Assembly (NCBI GenBank): GCA_024703855.1
Contig: CP087965.1
Location: forward strand, 442,001 to 506,000
From: Polaromonas sp. P2-4
Lineage (GTDB): Bacteria > Pseudomonadota > Gammaproteobacteria > Burkholderiales > Burkholderiaceae_C
DNA: 64,000 nucleotides
Reading direction: 5' to 3'
This document shows, in pieces, positions 21,339-33,762 of this stretch; the first letter of the stretch is position 1, and each line of letters starts with the position of its first letter. The translations under genes were made by a program, and so were the position numbers. Below the pieces are notes generated by a model. The model saw nothing but the letters and a program-made list of their open reading frames with translations. It had not been told where the DNA came from and searched no databases.

Positions 21339-22581
21339 ATGCGTTGCTGGCGCCGGTCCTGCAGCAGCGTCCTCTCATCGACAGCGCGTTCCTGGCGAAC
21401 CCGTATCCGACCTACCGGGCGCTACGCGAGGCCGGCCCGATCCACTGGAGCGAGGAGTTCTTCGGCGGCGCCTGGCTGCTGACGCGCCATGCCGATGTCG
21501 AACTGGTGCTGAAAGACCCGCGCTTTTCCGCCCAGCGCACCGGCGCCTGGGTCAAGGACCGCGAAGAGGCGCCGGGCGAACTCGGCGGCTTTCAGCGCCT
21601 GTTCGCGCGCCCTGCTGTTCCTGGATGCGCCCGATCATCCACGCATCCGCAAGGTGATGAACGCGGGCTTTCGTCCTGATGTGATCCACCAACTGGTGCC
21701 GCACATCGAACAAATCGTCACCGAGCTGCTCGATCAGGTCGAAGCCGACGCGACGGCGACCGACCCATTCGATTTCATCGAGCGCGTGGCGCGGCCCCTG
21801 CCGGTGCGGGTGATCACCCAACTGCTGGGCATTGGGCAAGAACAGCGCGCCGACTTCATGACTTGGTCGGACGATCTCGCCATCTTCATCGGCACAGCGC
21901 AGCCGACGCGGGACGCAGGCCCGGCGCGCGCAGAGCAGCCTGCTGGCCATGGGCGACTATTTCGAGACCCTGCTGGCCCGGAAACGCCAGGCGCCCGGCG
22001 ACGATCTGGTCAGCCGGCTGGTGCAGGCCGAAGCAGCTGGCGAGATAGAAGGCGGGCCGGAGGTGCTGGCGCAATGCGCGATGCTGCTGTTCGCCGGCCA
22101 CGAGACCACGCGCCACCTGCTGGGCAGCGGCGTGCAGGCGCTGCTGACCCACCCCGACCAATGGCAGCGCCTGCGCCGAGAACCCGCGCTGCTGCCGGGC
22201 GCGGTGCGCGAGTTGCTGCGTTTTGACTCGCCGGTGCAGTACACCGGGCGGCGCGTGGCGACCGATCTGGTCTTGCACGGCCAGCAGCTGCGTCGCGGCG
22301 AGCTGGTGTTGCCGCTGATCGGCGCCGCCAACCGGGACCCGGCGCGCTACAGCGAACCCGATACGCTCGACATCACGCGCAGCGAGGGCGCGTCGCTGGC
22401 CTTCGGTTCCGGCCCGCATGTGTGCATCGGTGCGGCGCTGACGCGGATCGAGGCCGAGATGGTGTTGGGCCAGGTGCTCAAGCGCTGGCCCGGTCTGAGC
22501 CTGGTCGATGCCGCGCCGCGCTGGGGCAGCAATCCGGCTTACCGCGGGCTGATGGAAATGCCGGTTCGCAACATCTCTTGA
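21335..22581 (+). CDS. Cytochrome P450 in bio operon (BioI/CYP107-like), frameshifted
   Basis: Heme monooxygenase of about 415 residues: start [16 protein letters not shown], substrate-side segment [19 protein letters not shown]-helix oxygen motif [13 protein letters not shown], ExxR region [16 protein letters not shown], and heme loop [16 protein letters not shown] with the thiolate Cys. Two frame changes, near 21605 and near 21915. Position directly after bioB suggests a pimelate-forming role like BioI of Bacillus, which cleaves long acyl-ACP, but the class is broad and the substrate is unproven. The frame is continuous with bioB as written. A truncated second copy lies at 24030. Confidence 0.86.
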
Positions 22582-22625
22582 CATGCAGCATCACCGTACT
22601 ACCTATCTATTGAGGATCTGAACCC

Positions 22626-23012
22626 ATGTTTCGACATCTCCTGAAATCGAAAATTCACCGCGCGACCGTCACGGCATGCGAACTGCACTACGAAGGTTCA
22701 TGCGCAATCGACGAAGACCTGCTCGATGCCTCTGACATCTACGAAAACGAACAGGTTCACATTTGGAACATCAACAATGGCGAACGCTTCGTCACTTACG
22801 CCATCAGGGCCGAGCGTGGCAGCGGTGTCGTATCCCTCAACGGCTCGGCGGCACGACGGGCAGCGGTGGGAGACTTGGTCATCATTGCCGCATTCGGCAT
22901 AGTATCGGACTCGCAAGAACCGCCAATGCAGCCGTGTTTGGTATTCGTCGATGAAAGCAATCGCATCACATTGCTTAGACAAAGCGTGCCCCTGCAGGTC
23001 TCAGCGCCATGA
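22626..23012 (+). CDS. panD: Aspartate 1-decarboxylase (pyruvoyl enzyme)
   Basis: Makes beta-alanine, the precursor of pantothenate, CoA and the ACP arm. Intact, 128 residues: start [16 protein letters not shown], the self-cleavage Gly24-Ser25 in HYEGSCAID that yields the pyruvoyl group, then [17 protein letters not shown] and [19 protein letters not shown]. It lies 44 bases after the P450 and its stop overlaps the hydrolase start (ATGA at 23009), so it is part of the same unit. panD in a biotin operon is unusual; both products serve acyl-carrier and carboxylase chemistry. A truncated duplicate starts at 24533. Confidence 0.92.
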   Translation: MFRHLLKSKIHRATVTACELHYEGSCAIDEDLLDASDIYENEQVHIWNINNGERFVTYAIRAERGSGVVSLNGSAARRAAVGDLVIIAAFGIVSDSQEPPMQPCLVFVDESNRITLLRQSVPLQVSAP

Positions 23013-23996
23013 GCTTGACCTTGCCCCATATGCCTTCGATGCCAGCGCCCAGATTCATCCGAACCAATGGCATCGACATGGCGGTTTATGTCACCGAAGG
23101 GAGCGCCGAGGAGAGCTTGCCCATTGTGCTTCTACACGGATTTCCGGAATTGGCGTTCTCGTGGCGCTACCAAGTGAGCCCTCTGGCACAAGCTGGCTGC
23201 CTTGTCGTTGTGCCGGACCTCCGTGGCTATGGCCGCACCGGCCCACAAGGCAAGACCAGTGACTACAGCATGGCCAATCTTGAGCGAGATGTGCTAGGCC
23301 TGCTGGACGCCCTGGCAATCCCCAAAGCCGTATTTGTCGGCCATGACTTCGGCGGCGCACTGGTCTGGTCGATCGCGCGATCATGCAGATCGCGTGCTCG
23401 GCGTGATTGCACTGAACACCCCCTACACGCGCCGCGGCAAGGTCGATCTGGTTGAGACCGTGCGCCAGGCACGGGGCATTAACCACTATATGGTGACATT
23501 CCAGGAGCCCGGTGTCGGAGAAGCAATGCTGGGCGCCGATATCGAGGCCACCTTCCGCGGCCTGATGCGCCGACCAGCGCTCACCCTCCCAGAATTCGAG
23601 AAGGCTTCCGCAACGCTGCGCGCCTTGCCAGCCACCCTGTTCGTCGGCGAGCCGGCAGTGATGGGAGAAGCCCTGCTGGGCGACGAGGAACTTGCTGTGT
23701 TTACGCAGGCATTTCGCCGCACGGGCTTTGCCGGCGCGCTGAGCTGGTACCGCAATCTCAGGCAAAACTGGGAGGACACGGCGAACACACCGGACCGGGT
23801 ATCGGTACCGGCCCTGATGATCTCGGCGGCGGATGACTTCTTCTTGCCACCAGCCACCAGTCTTGGCATGGAACGCATCGTGCCTGACCTTGAACGGCAC
23901 ATTGTGCTCGACTGCGGTCACTGGACGCAGCAGGAGCGGCCGGCAGAGGTTAATCGGCTCATGCTCAACTGGCTGAATCGCCGTTTTCCTCGCTGA
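23009..23996 (+). CDS. Alpha/beta hydrolase, epoxide-hydrolase type, frameshifted
   Basis: About 328 residues with the epoxide-hydrolase-like pattern: [17 protein letters not shown] (oxyanion HGxP), DLRGYGRTG, the nucleophile elbow [12 protein letters not shown] with Asp instead of Ser, and the catalytic His in [11 protein letters not shown]. One frame change near 23385. Its start overlaps the panD stop. An Asp nucleophile argues for an epoxide hydrolase or dehalogenase rather than a BioH-like esterase. It may process a P450 product from the same operon, but this is inference. Confidence 0.85.
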
Positions 23997-24029
23997 GATC
24001 AGCCTCGCTCTTTAGCGGCTCGCATCGTC

Positions 24030-24488
24030 GGCACGAGACGACGCGCAACCTGCTCGGCAATGGCCAGCAGGCGCTGCTGAGTCATCCGGATCAATGGCAA
24101 CGCCTGCAGCAAGCACCGGAACTCATCCCCGGTGCGGTGCGCGAACTGCTGCGCCACGACAGCCCGGTGCAGTACACGGACCGGCGCGTGACGACCAACC
24201 TGCTGCTGCACGGCCAACTGCTGCGCCGGGGCGACCTCGTGATGCCTGTGATCGGGGCGGCCAACCGTGACTCGGCGCGCTACGCGCAACCCAATGAGCT
24301 CGACATCGTGCGCCGTCACGGCCCTTCACTGTCGTTTGGCTCGGGCCCCCATGATGGAAGCCGAGGTCGTCTTTAGGCACCTGTTACGGCGCTGGCCCGG
24401 GCTGTGCCTGGCCGATGCAGAGTCGCAGTGGAGCGGCAACCCGGTCTACCGGGGCCTTGCAAAAATGCCGGTTCGCAACATCTCTTGA
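24030..24488 (+). pseudogene. Second copy of the P450, C-terminal part, heme loop deleted
   Basis: From the I-helix (HETTRNLLGNGQQALLSHP) to the end (MPVRNIS) this parallels the P450 at 21335, including RELLRHDSPVQYTDRR and IGAANRDSARYAQ. The segment after SFGSGPH that should carry the heme-ligating Cys is deleted, and the homology resumes in another frame at MMEAEVVFRHLLRRWPGL. N-terminal two thirds are absent. It begins about 30 bases after the hydrolase stop, as expected for a tandem duplication of the P450-panD unit followed by decay. Confidence 0.85.
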
Positions 24489-24532
24489 CATGCAGCAACA
24501 CCGTACATCATATTTTTTGAGGACCTGAACCA

Positions 24533-24597
24533 ATGTTTCGACATCTCCTGACATCGAAAATCCAACGCGCGACCGTCATGGCCTTCGAACTGGACCA
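24533..24597 (+). pseudogene. Second panD copy, first 22 codons only
   Basis: MFRHLLTSKIQRATVMAFEL repeats the start of panD at 22626, and the 44-base spacer after the P450 copy is also conserved. Homology stops at about 24597, before the self-processing Gly-Ser, where insertion-sequence debris begins. Confidence 0.8.
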
Positions 24598-24599
24598 TG

Positions 24600-24890
24600 A
24601 ACACAGAATACAGTTTGCATCGCAACGTCCCCGCGCTTGAGCGTCCACAGCTCGGTGCCAAATCCTTGTTCAGCGAGGCTTTGCAAGAGGACTGCACGAA
24701 ACAGCCGCCAATTGACGCTCATCGAGCTGGGCCGGGCGCCACGCTCAGGTACCTCTCGCAGGGTATCGACGCCGCCTTCATCGAGAAGCCGCTTCCATGT
24801 GTAAACGGTTTGCCGCACCGCCCCCACAGCCAAGGCCACCTCGGCAGCCCCTGCCCGCCAGCAACATCCGGCCTGCATTCATTCTCCAGT
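24600..24890 (-). mobile_element. Transposase N-terminal helix-turn-helix remnant (IS630-like)
   Basis: Minus-strand translation AAEVALAVGAVRQTVYTWK with RLLDEGGVDTLREVPERG and FGTELWTLKR matches the winged-helix/HTH domain of IS630-type transposases. Only about 80 residues survive and there is no DDE domain. It interrupts the panD duplicate. It is a different element from the one at 40142. Confidence 0.6.
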
Positions 24891-24979
24891 ATTGCCACTG
24901 GAGACATAACGCCTGAGATGCTCAACGGTCGTCATGATTTACGGCAATATCAATAGCAAATACGCCTGCCGACGTTTCG

Positions 24980-26771
<1,792 letters not shown>

Positions 26772-26775
<4 letters not shown>

Positions 26776-27000
26776 GCGTGCGCCTTGACGATATGGTCGC
26801 TGATGTAGCTGGCCAGTGCGTACACGGTCTCCGAGGGGTTGTAGCCAATCGAGGTCGGCAGCAGGCTGGCATAGGCCACGTACAGGTTTTTCACGTCGTG
26901 CGTTTCGCCACGGGGGTTGACCACGGTGGTCTTCGGGTCGCGTCCCATGCGGCAGGTGCCTTGCTCAAACGACATGCTCTGGCCAACTGCTGCCCCAACG
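26772..27000 (-). pseudogene. GMC oxidoreductase, C-terminal fragment
   Basis: About 75 residues (FEQGTCRMGRDPKTTVVNP, then ETHDVKNLYVAYASLLPTS and NPSETVYALASYISDH) match the end of a GMC flavoenzyme, with the catalytic-loop Asn in GYNPS. Unlike the complete GMC next door it has the DPKTSVVNP-type loop, so it belongs to a different subfamily. Upstream of about 27000 the homology is lost. It overlaps the esterase start. Confidence 0.7.
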
Positions 27001-27103
27001 ACCTGAGCGAGTTGCATGCGACCGCGCGCAACTCGCTCTAGAGCACTCAGAAGCGCCCTTCGATCATCGCCGCTTGCTGGATGCAGGCTACGCTGTGATG
27101 ATG

Positions 27104-28722
27104 TCATGAATTACGGGACTCCCAATAGGCCGATCGAATCATGTCGGCCGCCTTCTCCGCGATCATGATGGTAGGTGCATTGGTATTGCCACCGATCAGC
27201 GTGGGCATGATCGACGCATCGGCCACTCGCAAGCCCTGCAGGCCGTGTACGCGCAACTGGTCATCGACGACGGACCGTTTATCTTGGCCCATCTTGCAGG
27301 TACCCACCGGGTGGTACTGGGTGTCGGCACGGTTGCGGATATCCTGCTCAACGGCACGGGGATCGCTTTGATCAAGCTCATAGAGGCCTTTGTCCCGGTA
27401 AGGTGCGAATGGGGCAGCATCGAGGAGGCTCCGCTGTAGATTCGCACCAGTCATGAGTAGCGGTAGATCAGTTGGGTCAGACAGGAAGCAGGGATCGATG
27501 CGCGGCGCGTCAAAAGGATCCGGCGTTTCCAGTGAGACTGTGCCGCGACTCTTAGGCCGCAGCAATGTCACATGGCAGCTGAATCCGTGACCGAGGTGCA
27601 TCGTGCGGGCATGGTTGTCAACGAGGGCCTGCACGAAGATCAGTTGCAGGTCGGGCACGTCCAGATCGGGCCGACTTTTGATAAAGGCGCCCGACTCGGC
27701 GTAGGGCGATGTGATCAAACCCTTGCGCTCGCGCCTCCATTGCCCGATGGCCCGCACCAACTTGATGCCGCCACGCACTGAGAGACCGAAAGTCTCGGTA
27801 TCGCTGCGCGTACGGTAAGAATATATGTAGTCGATGTGGTCCTGGAGGTTCTGCCCCACGCCCGGCAGATCGAGCACCGTGGCAATTCCTTTGCTCTGCA
27901 GATGTGAGCTTGGTCCGACGCCCGAGAGCAGCAGGATCTGCGGCGATCCGAAGGCACCAGCGCTCAGCACGACTTCGGCTCGTACAGCGAGTTCGCATGA
28001 TCGACTCCGCCGATATTGACAATAACGCCGGTGGCACGCTTTCCGGTGAAAACGATGCGTCGGGTCAGCGCACCGGTCACGATTTTGAGGTTGGCTCGCG
28101 CCCGGTGCGGCGTCAGAAAGGCCTTGGCAGCGCTGCAGCGTTCGCCATTTCGCTGCGTCACCTGATACATGAAGGCTCCGAACTGGTCGGCACCGTTATA
28201 GTCCTGGGTCATCGGCCATCCGCACTCACGCGCCGCCTGCAAGAAAAAGCGGTTCAAGTTGCTGGGCTGCGATACTTCTGCCACGTTCAACGGGCCGTCC
28301 TGGCCGTGGAACTCGTCGCGATGGGTTTCGTTGTGCTCCGACTTGCGGAAGTACGGCAACACTTCGTCGTAGGACCAGCCTCGATTGCCCAACGAGGCCC
28401 AATGGTCGTAGTCCCACCGGTTCCCTCGCACGTACAACATCGCGTTGGTAGAGCTGGATCCCCTGAGTGCCTTCCCGCGCGGCTGGTATCCTTTGCGGCC
28501 ATTGAGGCCGGCCTGAGGAACGGTCTCGAACGCCCAATTATTGATCTTTGTGGGCATCATGGCGACAACACCGGCCGGCGCATGGATTAGAACGCTGGTG
28601 TCTGGGCCACCCGCTTCGATCAGGCAAACGCTGACCCCGGGATCTTCACTCAAGCGACTGGCAACGACGCTACCCGCCGAACCAGCGCCGATAACGACAT
28701 AGTCAAAGATTTCTTTCAGCAT
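27104..28722 (-). CDS. GMC-family FAD alcohol dehydrogenase, frameshifted
   Basis: Choline-dehydrogenase/AlkJ-like flavoenzyme of about 540 residues. FAD-binding [19 protein letters not shown] lies at the N-terminus, [19 protein letters not shown] is the GMC signature 1, and [17 protein letters not shown] signature 2. The catalytic His is in [12 protein letters not shown] and the Asn in [11 protein letters not shown]. One frame change near 27965. I prefer MLKEIFDYV at 28722; an upstream in-frame start at 28761 adds 13 residues. Located between transporter and esterase genes, it likely oxidises an alcohol such as a terpene alcohol to the aldehyde taken by the dehydrogenase at 35767. Confidence 0.86.
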
Positions 28723-28776
28723 AGTGCCCGCACCCATCGTTGTAGCCGTTTCATTCTTCAACTGAGACCCAAGCGG

Positions 28777-31132
28777 TCATCTACTTTCGATCCCTTGACC
28801 CTGCAACAACGCCGCCATAGCCGGGATCAGGGTCACTGCACCGACCATGTTCCAAATGAACATGAACGTCAGCAATACTCCCATGTCGGCTTGGAACTTG
28901 ATCTCAGAAAAGATCCAGGTCAGTACCCCCGCTGCCAGCGTGATACCGGTGAAGGCCACCGCCAGCCCGGTGGTTTTCATCGTCTCGAAGTAGGCTTGGC
29001 GAAGTGGCAGGCCCTGATCGAGAAATGTTTCCATCCGGTTGTAGAGATAGATACCGTAGTCGACGCCGATACCGACGCCGAGCGCGATCACCGGCAGGGT
29101 AGCGACCTTGACACCGAGTCCAAGCTTCACCATCACGGCCTCGCACAGCACGGAGGTGATCATCAACGGCACCAACATGCACAGCGCGGCCTTGATGGAA
29201 CGGAACTCAAGCACCAAAAGGATGGCCACGATGCCGTACACCAGCGCCAGCATGGGCAGCCACGCCTTGTGCACCGCCGCATTCGTGGCAGCCTCGATGC
29301 CCGAGTTGCCCGCCGCCAGCAAAATCTCCACGTCCTGGCTCGGGTTGGCCGCTCGAAACTTCTCGACCGTCTGAACCACGTTTTCCAGCGTTTGCGCCTT
29401 GTGGTCGGTCAGGTAAGCGATGACCGGCAGCATCGAGCAGTCGTTGTTGTAGAACGACTGCGGAATGCTCTTGTGCGCCGCATTGGAGACATAGCGGTTG
29501 CGTGTCACCGTCGCCCATTTGAGATTGCCGCCGTAGCTACCAACGATGATTTGTTTCATCCAGTCGAACAGAGACACGGTGCTCTGAACCCCCGGCGTTT
29601 CTTCGAGCGCCCATTGCAAGCGCGTCACTGTCGACGCGACGCCATACGAGCCGCACTGCGCGGGGGCGTCTTGACGATGACGACGAACACGTCGCTGCTC
29701 GTCGAGTAGTGCTCACCGAAGAATGCGGTGTCCTGGTTGTACACGGAGCTCGTCCGCAACTCCGGCGCGCCGGGATCTAGGTCGCCGATCTGAAGTTGCC
29801 TGCTCGTTGCGAAGCCCCAACCCGCCAAGCCCAGGGCCAGACCCAATGCGATCAGCGCATTGCGTCGATCGGCCAGCGACGCGATGGCCGCGGCGAACCG
29901 GTGCTTGCCTTGTCGACGCTTCTGGGCCATGCGCAAGCCAGCCTTGGACATACCCGCATACGACATCAGGATCGGCAAGAGGAACATCTTGGTAAAGATG
30001 ATCACCGCCACGCCGACGCTGGCGCTAATCGCCAGTTCACGGATCACTCCGATGTCGATGATCAACAGCGTCGAAAACCCCACCACATCGCACAGCAAGG
30101 CCACCGAACCGGGCACGAACAACAGCAGAAAGGTGGCTCTGGCGGCATCGATCTTGTCGGATCCTTCGCTGCTGGCAATGCCGAAGGTGTTAATGTTTTG
30201 GACCGCGTGCGAAACACCGATCGCGAACGTCAGGAAAGGCACCAGTATTGAATACGGATCGAGCCCGAAGCCGAGCAACCGCATCACGCCAAGATGCCAG
30301 ATCACGGCCAGCATACAGCAGCCGATTGTCGCTAGCGTGCTCCGCCAACAGCGGGAGTAAATAAAAACCAGCACGGTGGTGAGCAGAATCGTCAGCAGAA
30401 AGAACAGGCCGATGGCCTTGCTGCCGTGGATCAGATCGCCGACTAACTTGGCGAATCCGACGATGTGAATGCGTATGCCGGGTTTTTCGTACTTGGCGCG
30501 CACTAGGTCTTCGAGCCGCTGCGAGAACTGGCCATAGTCTAGCGTTTGTCCGGTATCCGGATCGATCTCCAGCAAGGGGGCGACGATGACGGTCGACTTG
30601 TGATCGTTGGCCACCAGACTGCCAATCAAGCCGGCTTTGAAGATATTGTTCCGCACCGCTTCGATGCCCTGCGGCGAATTGGCAAAATCGGCGGGGACCA
30701 CCTTGCCCGACCTCAACCCGTCCTCGGTGGCCTCGACCCACAGTGAGTTCGGTGTCCACAGCGATCGGAGATTGCCACGATCGATCCCGGGACATAAAAC
30801 ACCTCATCGGTGATCTTCTTGATCAATTCGAGGTATTCCCGGGTGTAGATATCGCCCTGCGTCGTTTCGACCGAGATGCGGATCGAGTTTCCCAAGGGTC
30901 TCAACTCGCTCTCGAACTTCAGGTAGTTGAGGATGAACGGGTGGTGAGCTGGGACCAGCTTTTTCAAGCTCGCCTCTGGCTTGAGCAGCAGGGCCTGCCA
31001 CAACAACAGTGCAGACAGCACGGCAAACAGCAGCAACCATATCCGGCGATGCGCAAACAGCCAGCGTTCAAAGACAGCCTCGATACGTTCAACCAGGGTG
31101 GGTGCCATCTTGCTGTTACCTGTTTGGCTCAT
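28777..31132 (-). CDS. MMPL/RND-superfamily transporter, frameshifted
   Basis: Inner-membrane permease of about 785 residues with two RND repeats: an N-terminal TM (IWLLLFAVLSALLLWQALLL), a large periplasmic loop, then a TM bundle (AIGLFFLLTILLTTVLVFIY, FLTFAIGVSHAVQ), a second TM and loop, and a second bundle (VIALGVGIGVDYGIYLYNRM, TFMFIWNMVGAVTLIPA). Frame changes near 30720 and near 29635. MMPL-type members with these neighbours occur in steroid, terpene and hydrocarbon catabolic clusters. Its start overlaps the end region of the YCF48-like gene, so the two are coupled. Confidence 0.86.
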
Positions 31133-31169
31133 TTGATTGCGATGTCTGGATTGCGATGTCGAGGTTCGC

Positions 31170-32404
31170 TCATGAAACGCCCCCGGCACCGACGGTGATG
31201 AAGCTGCCCCCATCGTTTCCGATGACGAACCCGCTCAATTCTTTGCCCTGCAAGCCCGAGCGGAAGCAGAGCGAAACTCTGGCCAGCTTGATCGCCAAGC
31301 AGGATCTCACCCGCTTGGGTGGCCAGCACGATGCGCCCGTCACGCAGCACAGCGGCGTGAACAATGGACTTGTTCGATGCGGAAGCCACGGCACTCCAGG
31401 TTTTGCCACTATCGACCGATCGGAAAACATGACCCCGAAAGCCATAGGCAAGCACCACACTTGGCGTTGTCATGACGCCGTAGAGTTGGCCGTTGTAGCC
31501 CAGGTCGGCGCGCATCCATGTCTGACCGTGATCGAGTGAGCGAAACACCACTCCGGCTTCTGCAGCGATGTATATCTCGCCTTGCTTTCCGAGCTCGATG
31601 CCGTTGAGGTGTAGCCCGACCGGGTTGGGTAGTCGGTTCCCGATGTAGGTCCAAGTCTTGCCTGCGTCGTCCGTACGCATCAATTGCCCGTATGAACCCA
31701 CGACGAAGCCCGTTCGTGCATCGGTGAACCGCACGCCCAACAGCGGCCGCGATGGGCCGGCCTCGATGGCCGCCACAGCGTCGGCCAGTCGGTCCTCGGC
31801 CTGCTCACTCAGTTTGCGGTCCTTTTCGGTACCACCGGCGCGAGCCTTGCTCTCTTCGAGTCGGGCTTGTGCTGCTTTGAGCATTTGCTCGTTGATCGCG
31901 GCGCCATCGAGTTGACGTACCCAACTCTTGCCGCCATCGACGGTGGCAAGGACGACCCCGTCGTGCCCAACCGCCCAGCCGGTGCGCTCGTCGTTGAACC
32001 ACGTCGCCGTAAGCATCACCGAAGTCGGTGAGCTGCTTTGGGTCCATGTCTTGCCACCATCGTCGGATACGACGATCAAACCCGAACTCTCCAACCGCCA
32101 CGAGCCGCGGCCCGCTATGCACGACATCAAGCAAGAGCTTGCCAGCCGCATGGCCCGTGCCAGGGGCAGGCAACAGCAACAGATCAAGCACGGCTGGGAC
32201 CGTCGCGGTGTCAGCAGCGGCAAGGGCTGCTGCCCCTACGACAACCGCCGTCGCCATGATGCCGGCGAGCGGCATCCCGCGCCCAAACAAGGTGGCCCGC
32301 GGAGTATTCGGATTTGCCAGGGATCTGCCGAGCGAACGGATGAGCCTTCGACTCAACGCAGTCTCCGCTCGTATCGTCGGTGAGCCCGAATCAGTTACCG
32401 GCAC
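31170..32404 (-). CDS. YCF48-like BNR-repeat protein, exported, frameshifted
   Basis: Beta-propeller protein of about 410 residues with repeated sialidase/BNR-type strands: DDGGKTWTQSSS, VDGGKSWVRQLD, DDAGKTWTYIGN, LDHGQTWMRADL and VDSGKTWSAVA. A hydrophobic leader (MATAVVVGAAALAAA) suggests export. YCF48-like proteins are photosystem II assembly factors in phototrophs, but heterotrophs carry them next to MMPL, DUF1329 and DUF1302 genes, where the role is unknown. Frame changes near 32060 and near 31250. The far 5' end is uncertain: a GTG at 32404 overlaps the DUF1329 stop, while the first ATG is 32275. Confidence 0.8.
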
Positions 32405-33741
32405 GACGCAAAGCCTGAGGCGTGAAGTCGGTGACCTTCAGGTTTGGCGTAAACCGCATCGGCTTCTCTTCGTTGGCCAGGCCACTGGACACATAGCGCC
32501 GTGACTGCAGGTCGTACTGCGACGAACCCGCGAGCCAGAACGCGGGCGCGTCGTAATACTGCACACCGTACTGCTCGAGCACGCGCCACAGTTCGCCACG
32601 GCCGTCGTGAAGGTCACCATGCGCCACCTGCCACGAGTCTTCGTCGAGGTAGTAGACCCGCTTGCCGTAGATGTGGCTCTTTCCTGTCCGCAGCGTGGCC
32701 TCGACGACCCACACGCGATGCAACTCGTAGCGCACCAGATCCTGATTCATGACGCCCGGCTTGATGATGTCAGCGTACTTGAGGCTCTTGTCGGTGAGCT
32801 TGAAGTTGTTATAGGAGATGATCATCTCCTTCTTGCCGACCAGCTTCCACTGGTAACGATCCGGAGCACCGTTATAGCCATCGTAGTCGTCAATGGTGCT
32901 CAACCCATCCAGGCCTTGGCGCGGCGAGTCATACGTGATTTCGGGCGCACGCAGGACACGACGTGTTCCAGGGTTGTAAATCCAGGCGGCTCGCGGAGTC
33001 TTGTACTGGTCAATGAAGTCTTGGGCCAGGATCATGTCGCCGGCAATGCTCGACGGTGAAGTGAACTGCGTTTGGTAGAAGAAGAGCATGTCCGGCGCCG
33101 GCGGCGTCATGCCGAGCGGGAAGATGATCTCCTCGTTGCGCTTCACCGGGGTGAACGCACCGTTGGTCTGCACCGGAAACTCGCTAATCGTTCTGCTGAT
33201 CGTGATGCCGCGGTAGCGGAAGATGTGATTCCAGATCGCCTCGACGCCACTTTGTGGAATCGGAAAAGGCACCGTGCTCCTGGTGACGTTTACAACGGAG
33301 TTGCCCTCGTTGATGGTATCGGCGGCGCCTGCTTCCTTTTTGACGTCTTCATAGACCGACGCTGGCGAGCCGGCCGAACGGCGAGTCGGATAGACCACCA
33401 GCTTGTACTCCGGATATCAGCTTGAGCAGCGCCAGCTGGCCGGGCGCGAGTTTGTCTTTGTACTGTTCGGCATTGGCGCCGGTGATCGTGTACAGCGGCT
33501 TGTCGGCTTTGTACGGATCAGCCCAGCCGCGGGCGGCGTCGAAGCCAGCAGGTGCCGTGACGATGCCACCGTCCCAGGAGGGAATGGTGCCGTCCTTGTT
33601 GCCCGCCTTTTCTGCGCCCACCGGCGTGAGATCCTTACCCAGTCGCTCGACCTGGACGGCGGGCAGCTTTGCATGCACTTGCAGGGCGACGGCCAGCAGC
33701 AACGCGAGCAGTGAAAGATTGCTTGTCTTGATTTGATACAT
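32391..33741 (-). CDS. DUF1329 exported protein, frameshifted
   Basis: About 450 residues. A signal peptide is clear (SLLALLLAVALQVHAK), followed by LGKDLTPVGAEKAGNKDGTIP and WDGGI, and the family's later YQWKLVGKKEMIISYNN and GKSHIYGKRVYYLDEDSWQ, where LolA/LolB-like folds bind lipids. It is probably periplasmic or an outer-membrane lipid-handling factor. One frame change near 33400. DUF1329 is usually paired with DUF1302, which lies 21 bases upstream here, so the two probably act together on a hydrophobic substrate. Confidence 0.88.
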
Positions 33742-33762
33742 GTTGATGTCCTAAGGTCTTTG

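Noticed and set aside
23009..23996. BioH (pimeloyl-ACP methyl ester esterase) function for the bio-operon hydrolase
   Set aside because: The nucleophile elbow is GHDFGG, with Asp, as in epoxide hydrolases; BioH uses Ser.
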